A DNA stretch of 64,000 nt from Tamlana carrageenivorans (GTDB lineage: Bacteria > Bacteroidota > Bacteroidia > Flavobacteriales > Flavobacteriaceae): NCBI RefSeq assembly GCF_002893765.1, contig NZ_CP025938.1, positions 2,046,001-2,110,000 of the forward strand, in the 5' to 3' direction. The position numbers were made by a program, and so were the translations under genes. Shown here in pieces: positions 54,612 to 63,997 of the stretch. The notes beneath the pieces were generated by a model, which was not told where the DNA came from, searched no databases, and worked only from the letters and a program-made list of their open reading frames with translations. Within the stretch, counting starts at the first letter, position 1. Each line of letters opens with the position of its first letter.

Positions 54612-55057
54612 TTTTAAAACGCATAATCTTATGTTTGGGTATGTTGCTGTGCTTTATGGCTTGCAACAGGTTTAAAGGTCCCAAAAAGCCTGAAAACCTA
54701 ATTCCTCAGGATAAAATGATTAACATATTAATCGATTCTAAATTGCTTAGTTCTGCGAATTCTGCTAATAAAAGAACCCTGATTGATAGCAATTTAGATG
54801 TGAATACTTATGTGTATCAAAAATATAAAATAGATAGTCTGCAATTTGCTGATAGTAACGCCTATTATGCTTTTCACATCGATCTTTACGATGCTATTTA
54901 TAACAAAGCGATTGATAGTTTAAATCGATTGTATGAACAATTAAAAGACCTTCAAGCTGAAGAGTGGAAAGCTCAAACCCAAAAGGAGATAGATGAACCA
55001 ATAGAGCGAGGTGTTAAAAGAGATTCTTTAAAGTTTATAAAACCAATAATGGATTGA
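54608..55057 (+). CDS. DUF4296 lipoprotein
   Basis: A 149-residue lipoprotein (lipobox CFMAC, Cys about 19) with PENLIPQDKMINILIDSKLL and a coiled, helical C-terminal part. The DUF4296 family is Bacteroidota-restricted and of unknown role. Its ATG overlaps the dihydroorotase stop as ATGA, so the two are coupled. Confidence 0.85.
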   Translation: MILKRIILCLGMLLCFMACNRFKGPKKPENLIPQDKMINILIDSKLLSSANSANKRTLIDSNLDVNTYVYQKYKIDSLQFADSNAYYAFHIDLYDAIYNKAIDSLNRLYEQLKDLQAEEWKAQTQKEIDEPIERGVKRDSLKFIKPIMD

Positions 55058-55100
55058 GTTAGCTTAAAAAATGCTTTCCTATATCGACGATAGTTGCATC

Positions 55101-55139
55101 AACCGCTTTATACTTGTAGTTTAAGGCGGTTTTTATTTT
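55101..55139 (+). terminator. Terminator after DUF4296
   Basis: AACCGCTTTA pairs with TAAGGCGGTT (one G-U), then TTTTATTTTT. It overlaps the end of the convergent epimerase gene. Confidence 0.7.
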
Positions 55140-56059
55140 TTTACTGCTGTAATTTTTTTCAGTGTATAAAGCCTGACAGAGATGCTTGGTGAGTTGTCTT
55201 TTTTTCCTGTAAGTTGGTGTTTCAGCCAATCTAAACGCCATAAAATACTTAAAAGCCTTTTGCTGGCTAATTTTTTAGGAGGCTTAGCTTGCACAGCATT
55301 ACTAAGGGCTGTAATAAATTTTTTGTAGTGCCAGTTTTCGGCTACTAAAATAAAACGTTCATTTTTAATGGTGCTGTTTGTAAGTGTTATCATGATGTTA
55401 ACGACATCTTCTACGTCGACCAATGCAATGGTTCCTGCTGTGTAGTATTTAATGCCTTTAAAGGCCTTTTTAAATAGTTTTCCTGTTCCATTTTTCCAAA
55501 TTCCAGGACCTAAAATTACACTAGGATTTACAATAATAGCATCCAAACCTTCCTGTGTACCACGCCAAACTTCCATTTCGGCCCCATATTTTGTTATGGC
55601 GTAATCATTATGGTCTTCTTCAGGATTCCAAATGCGGTCTTCGGTTATGGGTAATTGGTTTAATGTGTTTCCTAAAGTGGCAATAGAACTTACAAAGCAA
55701 AACTTTTTAACCGCATGACTAAGTGATAAATTAACCAAATTAGCCGTGCCTTCAATGTTTGTTTTTCGTAATTGATGATATTTATCAGGTTCGAAAGAGA
55801 CCAGAGCAGCGCAATGGTAAACCAGGGTAATGCCTTTAAAAGCCTCCGTTAAGGCAGGGATGTCTAAAATATCGGCCTTAACCCATTCAATGGAATTTAT
55901 TAAGGTTTCAGGAGATTTTGAATAACAAGAAAATACATTCTTAGTGTGTTTTAAACTTTTATCACTTCTGTATATGGCTCTAACTTTTTCTCCTTCCGAA
56001 ATAAGTTTGAAGAGTAAATGTGCGCCAACTAAACCGGTTCCTCCTGTTACTAAAATCAT
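55133..56059 (-). CDS. NAD-dependent epimerase/dehydratase family protein
   Basis: A 308-residue short-chain extended enzyme: Rossmann motif GGTGLVGAHL at the N-terminus, YHCAALVSFEPDKY and the catalytic YAITK near residue 150. Its sugar or steroid-like substrate cannot be told. Divergent from tyrS. Confidence 0.87.
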   Translation of the reverse strand: MILVTGGTGLVGAHLLFKLISEGEKVRAIYRSDKSLKHTKNVFSCYSKSPETLINSIEWVKADILDIPALTEAFKGITLVYHCAALVSFEPDKYHQLRKTNIEGTANLVNLSLSHAVKKFCFVSSIATLGNTLNQLPITEDRIWNPEEDHNDYAITKYGAEMEVWRGTQEGLDAIIVNPSVILGPGIWKNGTGKLFKKAFKGIKYYTAGTIALVDVEDVVNIMITLTNSTIKNERFILVAENWHYKKFITALSNAVQAKPPKKLASKRLLSILWRLDWLKHQLTGKKDNSPSISVRLYTLKKITAVKK

Positions 56060-56086
56060 GCAACTAAATTAAAGAATTATTCATAA

Positions 56087-56120
56087 TTGCCGACTTATTA
56101 TACTTGTATTTTTATCTTTG
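56087..56120 (+). promoter_or_regulatory. Promoter of tyrS
   Basis: TTG at 56087-56089 and TATCTTTG at 56113-56120, spaced by 23 bases, a full match to the Bacteroidota -33/-7 pattern. The start codon follows about 25 bases later. Confidence 0.6.
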
Positions 56121-56145
56121 CTGATGTTTTTAAATTTAAGCTAAA

Positions 56146-57441
56146 ATGATAAAGAATTTTGTTGAAGAATTGACTTGGAGAGGTATGATACATACAGTCA
56201 TGCCAGGAGCAGAAGACCACTTAATGGAAGGTATGAAGAGTGCTTATATTGGATTTGATCCAACGGCAGATTCTTTACACATAGGAAACCTTGTTCCAAT
56301 CATGATTTTAGCACATTACCAGCGTTGCGGACATAAACCTGTTGCATTAGTGGGTGGTGCCACTGGTATGATAGGCGATCCTTCCGGGAAGTCTAACGAG
56401 CGTAATTTGTTAGATGAAAAAACACTGCGTCATAACCAAGAAGCGATTAAAGGGCAATTAGCACATTTTTTAGATTTTGAAAGTGATGCGCCTAATGCAG
56501 CCGAGTTGGTGAATAATTATGATTGGATGAAAGAGTTTTCGTTCTTAGAATTTATTAGAGACGTTGGTAAGCATATTACTGTAAACTATATGATGGCTAA
56601 AGATTCTGTAAAGAATAGAATTTCTTCAGAATCATCCGAAGGTATGAGTTTTACCGAGTTTACCTATCAGTTGGTTCAAGGCTACGATTTTCTTCACTTG
56701 TATAAAAATAAGAATTGTACCATTCAAATGGGCGGAAGCGACCAATGGGGCAACATAACTACAGGAACAGAATTAATTCGAAGAATTTCTGGAGGTAAAG
56801 GTTATGCTATTACATGTCCGTTAATTACAAAGTCAGACGGTTCTAAATTCGGAAAATCCGAAGGTGGTAACGTATGGCTTGATGCTAAAAGAACGTCGCC
56901 TTACAAGTTTTATCAATATTGGTTGAATTCTAGTGATGAAGATGCCGAGAAGTATATTAAAATATTTACTTTTTTAGATAAAGAAGCTGTTGAAGCTCTT
57001 GTTGAAGAACATAAACAAGCACCACATTTAAGGTTATTACAAAAACGTTTAGCTGAAGAAATTACGACTTTGGTACATTCTAAAGAAGATTTAGACAATG
57101 CTATTAAAGCAAGTAATATTCTTTTTGGAAAGTCTACCAGTGAAGATTTAAAAGCTTTAAACGAAGCAACTTTTTTGGATGTGTTTGATGGCGTGCCTTT
57201 AACAAAAATTGCACAAGAGGAGATTGAAAAGGGCTTGGATATTATTGCTGCTTTGGCCGAAAAAGGCGGGTTTTTAAAGTCAAACGGTGAGGCCAGACGC
57301 GCCTTAAAAGAGAACTCGATTTCTGTAAATAAAGAAAAGGTAAAGGACGATTATAAAATTACATCAGCAGATTTAATTAATGATCAGTTCGTGCTTTTAC
57401 AACGCGGTAAGAAGAATTACTTTGTGTTACAAGTAGTGTAG
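56146..57441 (+). CDS. tyrS: Tyrosyl-tRNA synthetase
   Basis: A 431-residue class I synthetase with the HIGH-like motif DSLHIGNLVP near residue 43, MGGSDQWGNI, the KMSKS-like KFGKSEGGNVW, and a C-terminal S4 RNA-binding domain (FLKSNGEARRALKENSISVN). Length and start are typical. Confidence 0.97.
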   Translation: MIKNFVEELTWRGMIHTVMPGAEDHLMEGMKSAYIGFDPTADSLHIGNLVPIMILAHYQRCGHKPVALVGGATGMIGDPSGKSNERNLLDEKTLRHNQEAIKGQLAHFLDFESDAPNAAELVNNYDWMKEFSFLEFIRDVGKHITVNYMMAKDSVKNRISSESSEGMSFTEFTYQLVQGYDFLHLYKNKNCTIQMGGSDQWGNITTGTELIRRISGGKGYAITCPLITKSDGSKFGKSEGGNVWLDAKRTSPYKFYQYWLNSSDEDAEKYIKIFTFLDKEAVEALVEEHKQAPHLRLLQKRLAEEITTLVHSKEDLDNAIKASNILFGKSTSEDLKALNEATFLDVFDGVPLTKIAQEEIEKGLDIIAALAEKGGFLKSNGEARRALKENSISVNKEKVKDDYKITSADLINDQFVLLQRGKKNYFVLQVV

Positions 57442-57508
57442 TTTAATTTAAGGGCAGTGTTGGAGACCCTCTTTTTATAGCTATATTAGTGAAAACAATT
57501 ATAAAACA

Positions 57509-57542
57509 AGAACACCTGATTTTATTAAAAATCAGGTGTTCT
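57509..57542. terminator. Hairpin after tyrS
   Basis: AGAACACCTGATTTT pairs with AAAATCAGGTGTTCT. The T-tract is weak. Confidence 0.65.
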
Positions 57543-57629
57543 ACTTTAAAAATAAATAGTAATTTTTCTTTTTCTAGCTGTTGTTATAGTCGTACGTACA
57601 TACCAAACCTTTCACTGGTTTTAATTTTT

Positions 57630-58607
57630 TTATAAAACCATAAGGTTGCAACCACGAATGTCTGAATTATCAAAACGACCAATAACTTCAAAAGAACCGT
57701 TCGGGTTAACGCGACCTAAATCTTGCGAGGCAATAAATGAGCATGAGTTAATATTCGCTAAATCAATAATATTCATGCCGCCAGCTTTACCTGGTTTTTG
57801 AATGCTTAGGGCGTCTTCGGTATCTCGTGTTAGTATTTTCATCCATGGCGGACAGTTAAAAACACCTTGTCCTTTGGAGTACGCCTGACTTAATAGTTCG
57901 GTCATGCCATATTCACTGTGTATATTGTTCACACCAAAACCCGCTCTTAAGATGTTATGAAGTTCATCTCTAATTAGTTCTTTACGTTTGCCTTTCATGC
58001 CTCCGGTTTCCATAATTATGGTGTTTTTTAATTGAAACTGATAGGTTTCAACCAAATCTAACAAGGCAAATGAAACGCCTATTAATAAAACTTTTTTGCC
58101 TTCAGCATCTAGTCTAATAAGGGCTTCTTTTAATTCTTCAAGATTATTCAAATAAAATCCGCTTTCAGGATGTTTAGAGGTTTTAATCATCGCATCGACC
58201 ATGTATATTAACGACGAGCCCTGACGCTCCAAATAGGAGGGTAGAAGTCCTAAAATAACATAATCTTCAATAGGGCCATAAAAGTATTCAAAACCCTTAG
58301 TAAAACTTTTGTTGTAAACGTCAAGATCTGTAACATGGTGTTTGCTGGTGGCAATGCCCGTAGTTCCAGAGCTGGTAAAGGTTGTTTGTATGGCAGATTG
58401 CGAACTTAAAATGTCACGCGTTTTAAAAAACTGAATTGGTAAAAAAGGTATTTGTTCTATGCTAGTAACTTCACTAGGGTGAATGTATAACAAATCGCAA
58501 AAAGCTCTGTAAACTCGGTTGTTGTCAAATTGATGCTTAAACACTTCTAGAGCTGTCTTTTCAAAATCTGATGCATTCTTTATTTTAAAAATAGTTTCTG
58601 TTTTCAC
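57630..58607 (-). CDS. LuxE/PaaK-like acyl-protein or acyl-CoA ligase family protein
   Basis: A 325-residue adenylate-forming enzyme of the LuxE (acyl-protein synthetase) group within the ANL superfamily. The ATP-binding signature TSSGTTG is at 78-84, and EYGMTELLSQAY is the adenine-binding block. No luciferase or reductase genes are present; similar genes in Bacteroidota often belong to carboxylate activation for unknown products. It has no partner in the window. A hairpin (58639-58672) and IS copy 2 lie upstream of its start. Confidence 0.82.
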   Translation of the reverse strand: MKTETIFKIKNASDFEKTALEVFKHQFDNNRVYRAFCDLLYIHPSEVTSIEQIPFLPIQFFKTRDILSSQSAIQTTFTSSGTTGIATSKHHVTDLDVYNKSFTKGFEYFYGPIEDYVILGLLPSYLERQGSSLIYMVDAMIKTSKHPESGFYLNNLEELKEALIRLDAEGKKVLLIGVSFALLDLVETYQFQLKNTIIMETGGMKGKRKELIRDELHNILRAGFGVNNIHSEYGMTELLSQAYSKGQGVFNCPPWMKILTRDTEDALSIQKPGKAGGMNIIDLANINSCSFIASQDLGRVNPNGSFEVIGRFDNSDIRGCNLMVL

Positions 58608-58638
58608 CTTATAGTATAAAAAAGCAAAAGTATATAAA

Positions 58639-58672
58639 TTTAAAAAGCATTGCTAGAGCAATGCTTTTTAAA
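58639..58672. terminator. Hairpin upstream of IS copy 2
   Basis: TTTAAAAAGCATTGCT pairs perfectly with AGCAATGCTTTTTAAA around AG. It was probably the terminator of the minus-strand T9SS protein gene at 60057 before IS copy 2 came between them. Confidence 0.7.
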
Positions 58673-58683
58673 TAGAGTTTAAC

Positions 58684-60019
58684 CAATAGCGTCCTAAACG
58701 ATTAAAAAAGAGAAAGGAAATTTTGTTCCGCAAAGTTACCTTTGTGGTGCACCACAAAAAAACCTTTCTCAGATGATAAATATAACGCTGTTTTCTCAAA
58801 TAATCACAAAATTAGAAAAGTCAAGGTTCAATAAATTAGTCAGGTTTCATAACACAGATAAACATCAAAAAGGATTTGACAGTTGGTCTCACTTAGTATC
58901 GATGTTGTTTTGTCAATTTGCGAACAGTCAATCTGTTAGAGATATCAGCAACGGATTGCGTTCAGCAATAGGAAACCTGAATCATTTAGGCATGTTAGCA
59001 GCGCCTTCAAAATCTACTATAAGCTACCAAAATAAACATCGAAGCTGGGAGCTTTTCAGAGACTACTATTATGTATTATTAGAGAGTTTAGGACAGCAAG
59101 CAGGAATGAAGCGTACTAATTTCAAAATAAAGTCCAAAATATTTTTATTAGATGCAACCGTGATAAGTCTTTGTTTAAGTTTGTTTGATTGGGCAAAATA
59201 CAAGACTAAAAAAGGAGCTGTAAAAATGCACACCTTGCTTGATTATGATGGTCATTTACCAGCTTATGTAAATATTACAGATGGCAAAACAGCGGATAAT
59301 AAAGGGGCTTACGACATCCCGCTTTTAAAAGGAAGTGTTATTGTTGCTGATCGGTTTTACAACGATTTTGATTTACTAAAGATTTGGGACAGCAACGGAG
59401 TCAATTTTGTAGTCAGACATAAAGACAATATTCAATTTAAATCAGTCAAAGAGTTAGAATTGCCAGAAAACAGGCATCAACACGTTCTAAAAGATGAAAT
59501 CATTGAATTAACAGGCGCTAAGACAAAAGAGAAATATCCCAAAAGACTTCGCAGGGTTGCCTTGTGGGATGATAAAAATGGACAAACTATTGAGGTTATT
59601 ACCAATCAGAAGTCTTGGACAGCAAACACTATTACGGAGCTTTATAAGGCTAGATGGGAAGTGGAAATATTTTTTAGAGACATCAAACAGCAATTACACA
59701 TCAAGTCTTTCATTGGAACTAGTCAAAATGCGGTTATGATACAGATCTGGACGGCATTAATTACCATTCTCATTTTAAAAGCGCTAAAAACACAAGCAAA
59801 GCATCCTTGGTATTTATCTAATTTAGTAGCCTTTATTAGATTAAATCTTTTTGTGAAAGTAAATTTACATAAATGGCTAGATAATCCGTTTGCAAAAGAA
59901 CAACCACCACCCAATAAGCACATACAAGGGGTTCTTTTTTGAAAATTCAAAAATATAAACTATTAAACTAGTAAAATGGTTGGATTTATCCTGTCTAAAA
60001 TTTATTTAGGACAGGATTG
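58684..60019 (+). mobile_element. IS4-family insertion sequence, copy 2 (1336 bp)
   Basis: Same ends as copy 1 and an exact 9-bp target duplication GAGTTTAAC (58675-58683 and 60020-60028). Nearly identical to copy 1 and in the same orientation, 39 kb away, so recombination between the two would delete the DNA from greA to the LuxE-like gene. Confidence 0.95.
58773..59942 (+). CDS. IS4-family transposase (copy 2)
   Basis: A 389-residue transposase, one residue different from copy 1 (Ile in LRSAIGNLN). All catalytic and YREK residues are present and the frame is intact. It has the same GAGAAAGG/CCTTTCTC leader just before the ATG. Confidence 0.95.
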   Translation: MINITLFSQIITKLEKSRFNKLVRFHNTDKHQKGFDSWSHLVSMLFCQFANSQSVRDISNGLRSAIGNLNHLGMLAAPSKSTISYQNKHRSWELFRDYYYVLLESLGQQAGMKRTNFKIKSKIFLLDATVISLCLSLFDWAKYKTKKGAVKMHTLLDYDGHLPAYVNITDGKTADNKGAYDIPLLKGSVIVADRFYNDFDLLKIWDSNGVNFVVRHKDNIQFKSVKELELPENRHQHVLKDEIIELTGAKTKEKYPKRLRRVALWDDKNGQTIEVITNQKSWTANTITELYKARWEVEIFFRDIKQQLHIKSFIGTSQNAVMIQIWTALITILILKALKTQAKHPWYLSNLVAFIRLNLFVKVNLHKWLDNPFAKEQPPPNKHIQGVLF

Positions 60020-60056
60020 GAGTTTAACCTATTTTTTAAAGTGGTTAATTAAAAGG

Positions 60057-61295
60057 TTATTGAATAACTAATCTTTTAATTGTTGAAGTGTTATTTTGGG
60101 TAAGCTTTAAAATGTAAATTCCAGAACTTAATCTTGATACATTTAATTGAGATTGTGAGCTAGGTAGTGTTTGTTCAAGAACGTTTTTACCTAGTGCATT
60201 ATAGATTTTAACACTAACATCTGAATCGTTCTTCTTTGAAATATTTACATACCCTAATTCTGTAGGGTTTGGGTAAATTGAAAAAGAGTTTTTTAAATCA
60301 AAATTGTTTGCGCTAAGAGTAGGGCTAAAATCTAATGAATATCGTGCTGTAACAGTTGGTAATGAGTTGTCTAAATTCATCACAATGGCTGTAAGATCTT
60401 GTGCTCCAGTAGGTGTGTTGTCACCTAAATAATCAGCGGTAGGGAAAGCGCTTCTAAATTTCATTGTACCTGACGCGTCAGTTATGTCAAGCTGGGCGTC
60501 TAATTGAAATGAATCAGGGGCAAATGTAACATTGTTGATTTTAACCAATCTGTTTTCATAAGTTGGAACATTACCAGTAATATCAGTAATTGTTACAGTA
60601 GGGATAGATGGCGTGCTGCCTGTAGAAGTAGGAGCTCCCCATTCTACGTCAGATGGAACAAATTCTTTTTCACCTCCATCATTAGTTATAAGTCTTCCTC
60701 TAATGTTGCTAATAGCATCTCCGTTGGTGTAAAACGTTCCTTGAGAGTAATCAGGGTCAAATACACGAATACCAGCAGTGTCATCTTGAAAGAAAAAAAA
60801 CTGAGCGACATTTGGAATATCAATGCTGTAAGTACCAATAACCTCGCCAGTAACTCTATAATATACATCAGGATTTGTATTATTAGATATTAGTTCAGTT
60901 AAATTTAAAACATCAATGTATTCTGCAAAAGTAACTTTAAAAGAGTAAAGAGCAACTGGATTTAAAGAGTTACTATTTGAATCTACCAACTCTGCTGTAA
61001 AAACATATTTGGTGCCGTTATTAAGAGCAGGTAAGATGATCTCTCCTGAAGAATTTGTAGTATTTCCTGAATCTACGGTAGTACCGTTACTGTCTATTTT
61101 TAAGCTCCATTCTAATGAGCCTTCAGAAGGCATGTTAAAATTGGTAACCTCAAAGTCAATACTAGGGCTTACAGAATATTCTGGATCGGCAATAATATCA
61201 GAACCACTGGCAGGAGCATCAATAAGAGTAATAGTTTGCCCAAAAGACAAGGAACTTAATAATAGGGTAAAAAGATAAAATGTAATTTTTTTCAT
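60057..61295 (-). CDS. Secreted protein with T9SS type A sorting domain
   Basis: A 412-residue protein: signal peptide (LLLSSLSFGQ), an Ig-like N-terminal part, then a middle region (VYYRVTGEVIGTYS, FFFFQDDTAGIRVFD) that resembles OB-fold domains found near secreted nucleases, and a C-terminal type IX sorting domain with SIYPNPT and SSGIYILKLTQNN. It would be exported to the cell surface or medium. Its activity is unknown. Downstream on its strand IS copy 2 separates it from a terminator. Confidence 0.87.
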   Translation of the reverse strand: MKKITFYLFTLLLSSLSFGQTITLIDAPASGSDIIADPEYSVSPSIDFEVTNFNMPSEGSLEWSLKIDSNGTTVDSGNTTNSSGEIILPALNNGTKYVFTAELVDSNSNSLNPVALYSFKVTFAEYIDVLNLTELISNNTNPDVYYRVTGEVIGTYSIDIPNVAQFFFFQDDTAGIRVFDPDYSQGTFYTNGDAISNIRGRLITNDGGEKEFVPSDVEWGAPTSTGSTPSIPTVTITDITGNVPTYENRLVKINNVTFAPDSFQLDAQLDITDASGTMKFRSAFPTADYLGDNTPTGAQDLTAIVMNLDNSLPTVTARYSLDFSPTLSANNFDLKNSFSIYPNPTELGYVNISKKNDSDVSVKIYNALGKNVLEQTLPSSQSQLNVSRLSSGIYILKLTQNNTSTIKRLVIQ

Positions 61296-61410
61296 TAAAA
61301 AAGTTTTTTATTAGTTGCGAAAACTAATGATATTATATGTTTTAACAAAAAAACATAACAAAAAATCGATGTATAGCAATTGTTATTCAAGATGAAAATC
61401 AGACTCTATT

Positions 61411-61752
61411 CTAGAGAACAATCAACTTTCTAGTCTCACTCACGTTGTTTTCGGTAATTTTTAAGATATAAACTCCTTTTTTAAGATTAGAAATATTTAA
61501 CTCTTTGCTTTTTAGTTTTAAAGTAAGTAATTGTTTGCCAAGTACATTATAAATGTCTATTTTTTTAATGCTATTTAATTTACTTGAAATAGTGATATAG
61601 CCTGTTTCGCTTTTAACAGGATTAGGATAAAAGCTTAAACCCTCAATAGACTGTTGATGATGAATAGGCGTACTTGCTTTTTGTGCATTCGTATTTTGCA
61701 CAAAAAACAAACAGATGATACAGGTAAAAAAGAAAAAGTAGCCTTTTTTCAT
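61411..61752 (-). CDS. Minimal secreted protein: signal peptide plus T9SS sorting domain
   Basis: A 113-residue protein with a signal peptide ending in TNAQ, about 15 residues of linker, and then a complete type A sorting domain (GLSFYPNPV, IYNVLGKQLLTLK, KKGVYILKITENN). No passenger domain is left. It is divergent from the response regulator gene, from which it is now separated by an IS element. It is upstream of the larger T9SS protein on the same strand. Confidence 0.82.
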   Translation of the reverse strand: MKKGYFFFFTCIICLFFVQNTNAQKASTPIHHQQSIEGLSFYPNPVKSETGYITISSKLNSIKKIDIYNVLGKQLLTLKLKSKELNISNLKKGVYILKITENNVSETRKLIVL

Positions 61753-61883
61753 ACGTTTAAATATACTAAATTATTGCAAAAGTAGTGCCAAATATATGTC
61801 TTGTTTACCAAAAGTTTAACAAGGTGTAAGCTATGTGTTACCTTAGTGTTATTAATTCATTAGTGTCCGATAAAAGATTTAAA

Positions 61884-61915
61884 AAGCGGGATTTCCAAGA
61901 TAGGATTTCCCGCTT
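61884..61915 (+). terminator. Hairpin in the IS leader
   Basis: AAGCGGGA pairs with TCCCGCTT, with an inner TCC/GGA pairing, followed by ATTTTG. It would stop transcription entering from outside before the transposase gene. Confidence 0.6.
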
Positions 61916-61949
61916 ATTTTGTATCTTGAAGTTATCACACATCCAAGAT

Positions 61950-63149
61950 ATGAATAAAAGTAAAAACTTTAGCGGACACCCCATAATCAAACAGGTATTA
62001 AATTTCATTTTGCCCAAAGATGTTCATCGGACAGCCAAAAAGCACAACAGCGATCGCTATACCAAAAAGTTTACCACCTATGAGCATTTGGCCACTATGG
62101 TATTTACCGTGATCAGTGGCTGTAGCTCACTTCGTGAGGTTTCCAGTATTATGCTTGCCTGCGAGGGAAAGATCAACCATCTAGGACTCACGGACTTTCC
62201 AAAACGCAGTACCTTGTCAGATGCTAACAGGAGAAGAAGCTCTGAAGTATTTGCCGATATTTATCATTTACTCTACAAACGTTACCATCGCTTTTTATCG
62301 GACAGCAGACCCTTAGAACCTGCAGTGAAGAACCTTAAAATCGTTGATTCCTCGACCATCCCCCTATTTAGTGACATTCTTAAAGGTGTAGGAAGGAACC
62401 CGCTCAACGGCAAAAAGAAAGGAGGTATCAAGATGCATACTATGATAAACGCCATGGAAGACGTTCCTTGTCTGATTAAGTTTTCAAGCGCGGCCACGCA
62501 CGACCACACCTTTTTAAAAGACCTGGAACTCAAGAAGGGCTCTTATGTGGTTTTTGACAAAGGGTATGTGGATTATGAGCAATACCAAAAATGGACACTG
62601 GAAGATGTTTACTTTGTGACTCGGCAAAAGGACAATGCTCGCTATACAAGCCTTGAAGAGTTTGATATCTCCAATAAAGTGGACGATGCTGTCTTAAAGG
62701 ACGAAAAAATAGGGCTTACGGACAAAAACGGCAATGCTTTTTCCCTGAGGAGAATCGCTTTTTGGCACGAAAAGCACCAAAAAGTTTATGAGTTCATCAC
62801 TAATAATTATGATCTTGATGCAGACAAAATAGCCGACATCTATAAAAATAGGTGGCAGATTGAGACGATGTTCAAGCGGCTTAAACAGAACTTTCCGCTA
62901 AAGTATTTTTTGGGAGACAATCAAAATGCCATCGAAATACAAATCTGGGTCAGTTTGATAATCCAGCTCATTATGCTTGTGATCCAAAGAAAAGCCCAAA
63001 GAAACTGGGCTTATTCCAATATGATGTCCGTCATACGATACCATTTGATGACATATATCGATTTGTTCAAATTCCTGAAAAACCCAGAAGCTAATTGGGA
63101 AGAGATTACAACCAAAAACATTGGGCAATTAAGCCTTTTTGACCCATAA
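61950..63149 (+). CDS. IS4-family transposase (second element)
   Basis: A 399-residue transposase with a DUF4372-like N-terminus and DDE domain: IVDSSTIPLFSD, VVFDKGYVDYEQY and YKNRWQIETMFKRLK with the Y-R-E-K spacing. ATG 61950 (MNKSKNFSG) is chosen because the longer frame from 61833 would begin outside the IS and cross its leader hairpin. The frame is intact. Confidence 0.93.
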   Translation: MNKSKNFSGHPIIKQVLNFILPKDVHRTAKKHNSDRYTKKFTTYEHLATMVFTVISGCSSLREVSSIMLACEGKINHLGLTDFPKRSTLSDANRRRSSEVFADIYHLLYKRYHRFLSDSRPLEPAVKNLKIVDSSTIPLFSDILKGVGRNPLNGKKKGGIKMHTMINAMEDVPCLIKFSSAATHDHTFLKDLELKKGSYVVFDKGYVDYEQYQKWTLEDVYFVTRQKDNARYTSLEEFDISNKVDDAVLKDEKIGLTDKNGNAFSLRRIAFWHEKHQKVYEFITNNYDLDADKIADIYKNRWQIETMFKRLKQNFPLKYFLGDNQNAIEIQIWVSLIIQLIMLVIQRKAQRNWAYSNMMSVIRYHLMTYIDLFKFLKNPEANWEEITTKNIGQLSLFDP

Positions 63150-63316
63150 GGAGGTTCTGTTTTCAAAATAAAGAGTGCGATCAATAAAAAAGGCCAACAC
63201 CAAAGCTTTTTTAGCTAATTCTGTTTTTTATCGGACAACAATATTATTAATTAAATTATTTAGATTAAATTATTGGATATGTTTTATATTTACTAAATCA
63301 AACAAGAGATACCGTA

Positions 63317-63997
63317 ATGAATAAAAAGGATATTAAAATTTTACTGGTTGATGATGAACCAGATATTTTAGAAATTGTTGGATATAATTTATCTAGTGAA
63401 GGCTACCAAGTCATTACGGCCGAAAACGGACATGAGGGGGTTAAAAAGGCTAAAAAAGAATTGCCGCATCTTATTATACTAGATGTTATGATGCCCGAAA
63501 TGGATGGTATTGAAGCTTGTGAAATCATTAGAAAAAATCCGGACTTAAAAAATACGATTGTTACCTTTTTAACGGCTAGAGGTGAGGATTATTCGCAAGT
63601 AGCTGGTTTTGATGCTGGAGCCGATGACTATATTACGAAGCCTATAAAGCCAAAAGTTTTGGTTAGTAAGGTGAAAGCGCTTTTAAGACGCTTTAAAGAG
63701 GAAGACGTTGCCGATACCATGAAAATTGGTAATTTAATTATTAATCGTGATGAATATAAAATTACTTCTAAAGGTGTTGAAATCATTCTGCCTAGAAAAG
63801 AGTTTGAATTACTTTCATTATTAGCTTCTAAACCAGGGAAAGTATTTAAAAGAGATGAAATTTTAGATGCTGTTTGGGGAAATGAAGTAGTCGTGGGTGG
63901 TAGAACCATTGATGTTCACATTAGAAAGCTTCGTGAAAAACTAGGAGATGATAGCTTTAAAACTATTAAAGGCGTGGGTTATAAGTTTGTTGATTAA
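63317..63997 (+). CDS. OmpR/PhoB-family response regulator
   Basis: A 226-residue regulator: receiver domain with Asp12/Asp13, phospho-acceptor Asp56 in LIILDVMMPEMDG and Lys108 in YITKPIKP, then a winged-helix DNA-binding domain with PRKEFELLSLLASKPGKVFKR in part and RTIDVHIRKLREKLG. It resembles PhoB-type regulators. Its stop overlaps an ATG (TAATG at 63995-63999) that probably starts a histidine kinase gene beyond the window. The IS ends 73 bp before the start codon. Confidence 0.95.
   Translation: MNKKDIKILLVDDEPDILEIVGYNLSSEGYQVITAENGHEGVKKAKKELPHLIILDVMMPEMDGIEACEIIRKNPDLKNTIVTFLTARGEDYSQVAGFDAGADDYITKPIKPKVLVSKVKALLRRFKEEDVADTMKIGNLIINRDEYKITSKGVEIILPRKEFELLSLLASKPGKVFKRDEILDAVWGNEVVVGGRTIDVHIRKLREKLGDDSFKTIKGVGYKFVD

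Larger units (their letters stand above)
61858..63243 (+). mobile_element. Second IS4-family element (1386 bp)
   Basis: Ends CATTAGTGTCCGATAAAA (61858-61875) and the complement TATTGTTGTCCGATAAAA (63226-63243) match at 15 of 18 positions, and the element is flanked by an exact 9-bp duplication TTATTAATT (61849-61857 and 63244-63252). It is unrelated in sequence to copies 1-3 but of similar layout. It landed between the T9SS mini-gene and the response regulator gene. Confidence 0.9.

Noticed and set aside
57630..58607. Bioluminescence locus based on the LuxE-like gene
   Set aside because: No luxA, luxB, luxC or luxD neighbours; the LuxE group is common in Bacteroidota in other contexts.
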